Shown piece by piece: positions 5,614 to 5,968 of a stretch of DNA of 5,968 nt. A program made the translations under genes and the position numbers. The notes under the pieces are model-generated. The model saw only the letters and a list, made by a program, of their open reading frames with translations, had not been told where the DNA came from and ran no database searches. The stretch comes from Desulfuromonadaceae bacterium (GTDB lineage: Bacteria; Desulfobacterota; Desulfuromonadia; Desulfuromonadales; Syntrophotaleaceae), in NCBI GenBank assembly GCA_021107335.1, contig JAIOSZ010000006.1:1-5968 (forward strand), written 5' to 3'. Within the stretch, counting starts at the first letter, position 1, and every line of letters starts with the position of its first letter.

Positions 5614-5652
5614 AGCTAGTGACCATCCGCAAACTCCAGATGAAAACTAGCT
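5614..5652. repeat. Hairpin related to the ends of the 3531-3673 palindrome
   Basis: AGCTAGT (5614-5620) pairs with ACTAGCT (5646-5652), and CATC (5624-5627) pairs with GATG (5639-5642) inside a three-by-three mismatch. The right arm holds GATGAAAACTAG (5639-5650), identical over 12 bases to the complement of the left end of the larger palindrome (3529-3540). Read on the minus strand it contains the helicase's TAG stop. It may be a short or decayed member of the same repeat family, and could end transcription between the convergent genes, although there is no clear T-run. Confidence 0.55.
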
Positions 5653-5968
5653 GATGCGGCGAATTTTGAAAAACCGCCCCTTGATTTTATTCGCGCTCAG
5701 GCGAGCGAAAGCGAGCTTGGCGCTGGCCCGACGTATGGCAACGTAGGTGTGAAAATCGAAGACGTTGATCTTACCGACCTCGCTGGCGGCAATCCCCGCC
5801 TCACCGGTCAAGGCACCGAGAATATCGCCGGGACGCACCTTGTTTTTGCGACCGCCGTCGATACAGAGGGTGACCATCGGCGCCTCTATGGAGGCTGTCG
5901 TCGGCATGGCCAAGCTATCCAGCTCGGCGCGGGGGACGGTTTCTCCGAGATAGTCTTCAATAGCCGCC
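5647..5968 (-). CDS. dbpA: DbpA-type ATP-dependent DEAD-box RNA helicase, C-terminal part (cut by right edge)
   Basis: The minus strand is open from the right edge to a TAG at 5647-5649, giving about 106 C-terminal residues; the helicase core lies outside the window. The visible part starts in the end of the helicase region (AAIEDYLGETVPRAELDSL), passes a short linker, and then holds the DbpA RNA-binding domain, an RRM-like fold. Its hallmarks are MVTLCIDGGRKNKVRPGDILGALTGEAG, the EVGKINVFDFHTYVAI stretch and the basic end KIKGRFFKIRRI. In E. coli this domain binds hairpin 92 of 23S rRNA and directs the helicase to assembling large ribosomal subunits; the strong match suggests the same job here. 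The TTG or ATG codons inside the visible part (5913, 5907) are internal, not starts. It converges on the hypothetical gene with 79 bases between stops. Confidence 0.92.
   Translation of the reverse strand, partial: AAIEDYLGETVPRAELDSLAMPTTASIEAPMVTLCIDGGRKNKVRPGDILGALTGEAGIAASEVGKINVFDFHTYVAIRRASAKLAFARLSANKIKGRFFKIRRIS

Noticed and set aside
5765..5953. 62-codon plus-strand frame opposite the helicase
   Set aside because: The opposite strand encodes an unmistakable DbpA RNA-binding domain; this is its shadow.
1..5968. CRISPR array, tRNA/rRNA genes, insertion sequence or defence operon
   Set aside because: No regularly spaced direct repeats, no tRNA-like cloverleaf, no transposase, nuclease or toxin-antitoxin signature was seen on either strand.

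Overview
This window looks like ordinary, gene-dense chromosome from a Gram-negative proteobacterium. Every family I can recognise is housekeeping or conserved: a DbpA-type RNA helicase, a PpiC parvulin, YchJ with SEC-C motifs, a BaiN/HI0933-type flavoprotein, a cysteine-cluster protein, a DUF3014 protein and an exported metallo-hydrolase. The mix would fit Desulfuromonadales/Desulfobacterota or a gammaproteobacterium; I cannot place it more finely. There is no phage, transposase, CRISPR, tRNA or rRNA.

Layout. 1-429 (minus) is the N-terminal part of a secreted MBL-fold hydrolase that leaves the left edge. It diverges from a membrane-anchored DUF3014 protein (636-1448, plus) across a 206-base promoter region. 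The DUF3014 gene converges on a YchJ-like gene (1581-2063, minus), with a very strong bidirectional terminator between them (1525-1563). A 251-base region then precedes a large flavoprotein gene (2315-3532, plus). It is followed by a 143-base imperfect palindrome (3531-3673), a cysteine-cluster protein (3734-4150), a 51-residue one-helix membrane protein (4244-4399), ppiC (4488-4769) with a hairpin after it, and an unrecognised 223-residue protein with a helix-turn-helix-like segment (4896-5567). At the right edge, the C-terminal RNA-binding domain of a DbpA-type helicase runs in on the minus strand (5647 to edge).

I see no multi-gene pathway or defence system; the genes look like independent units separated by terminators and intergenic repeats. 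The least ordinary signal is non-coding. The long palindrome at 3531-3673 has the same end sequence (TAGTTTTCATC followed by C/T and GGA) as a second hairpin at 5614-5652. In both places the element end supplies or overlaps the TAG stop codon of the neighbouring gene. This suggests a family of intergenic palindromic repeats scattered through this genome.
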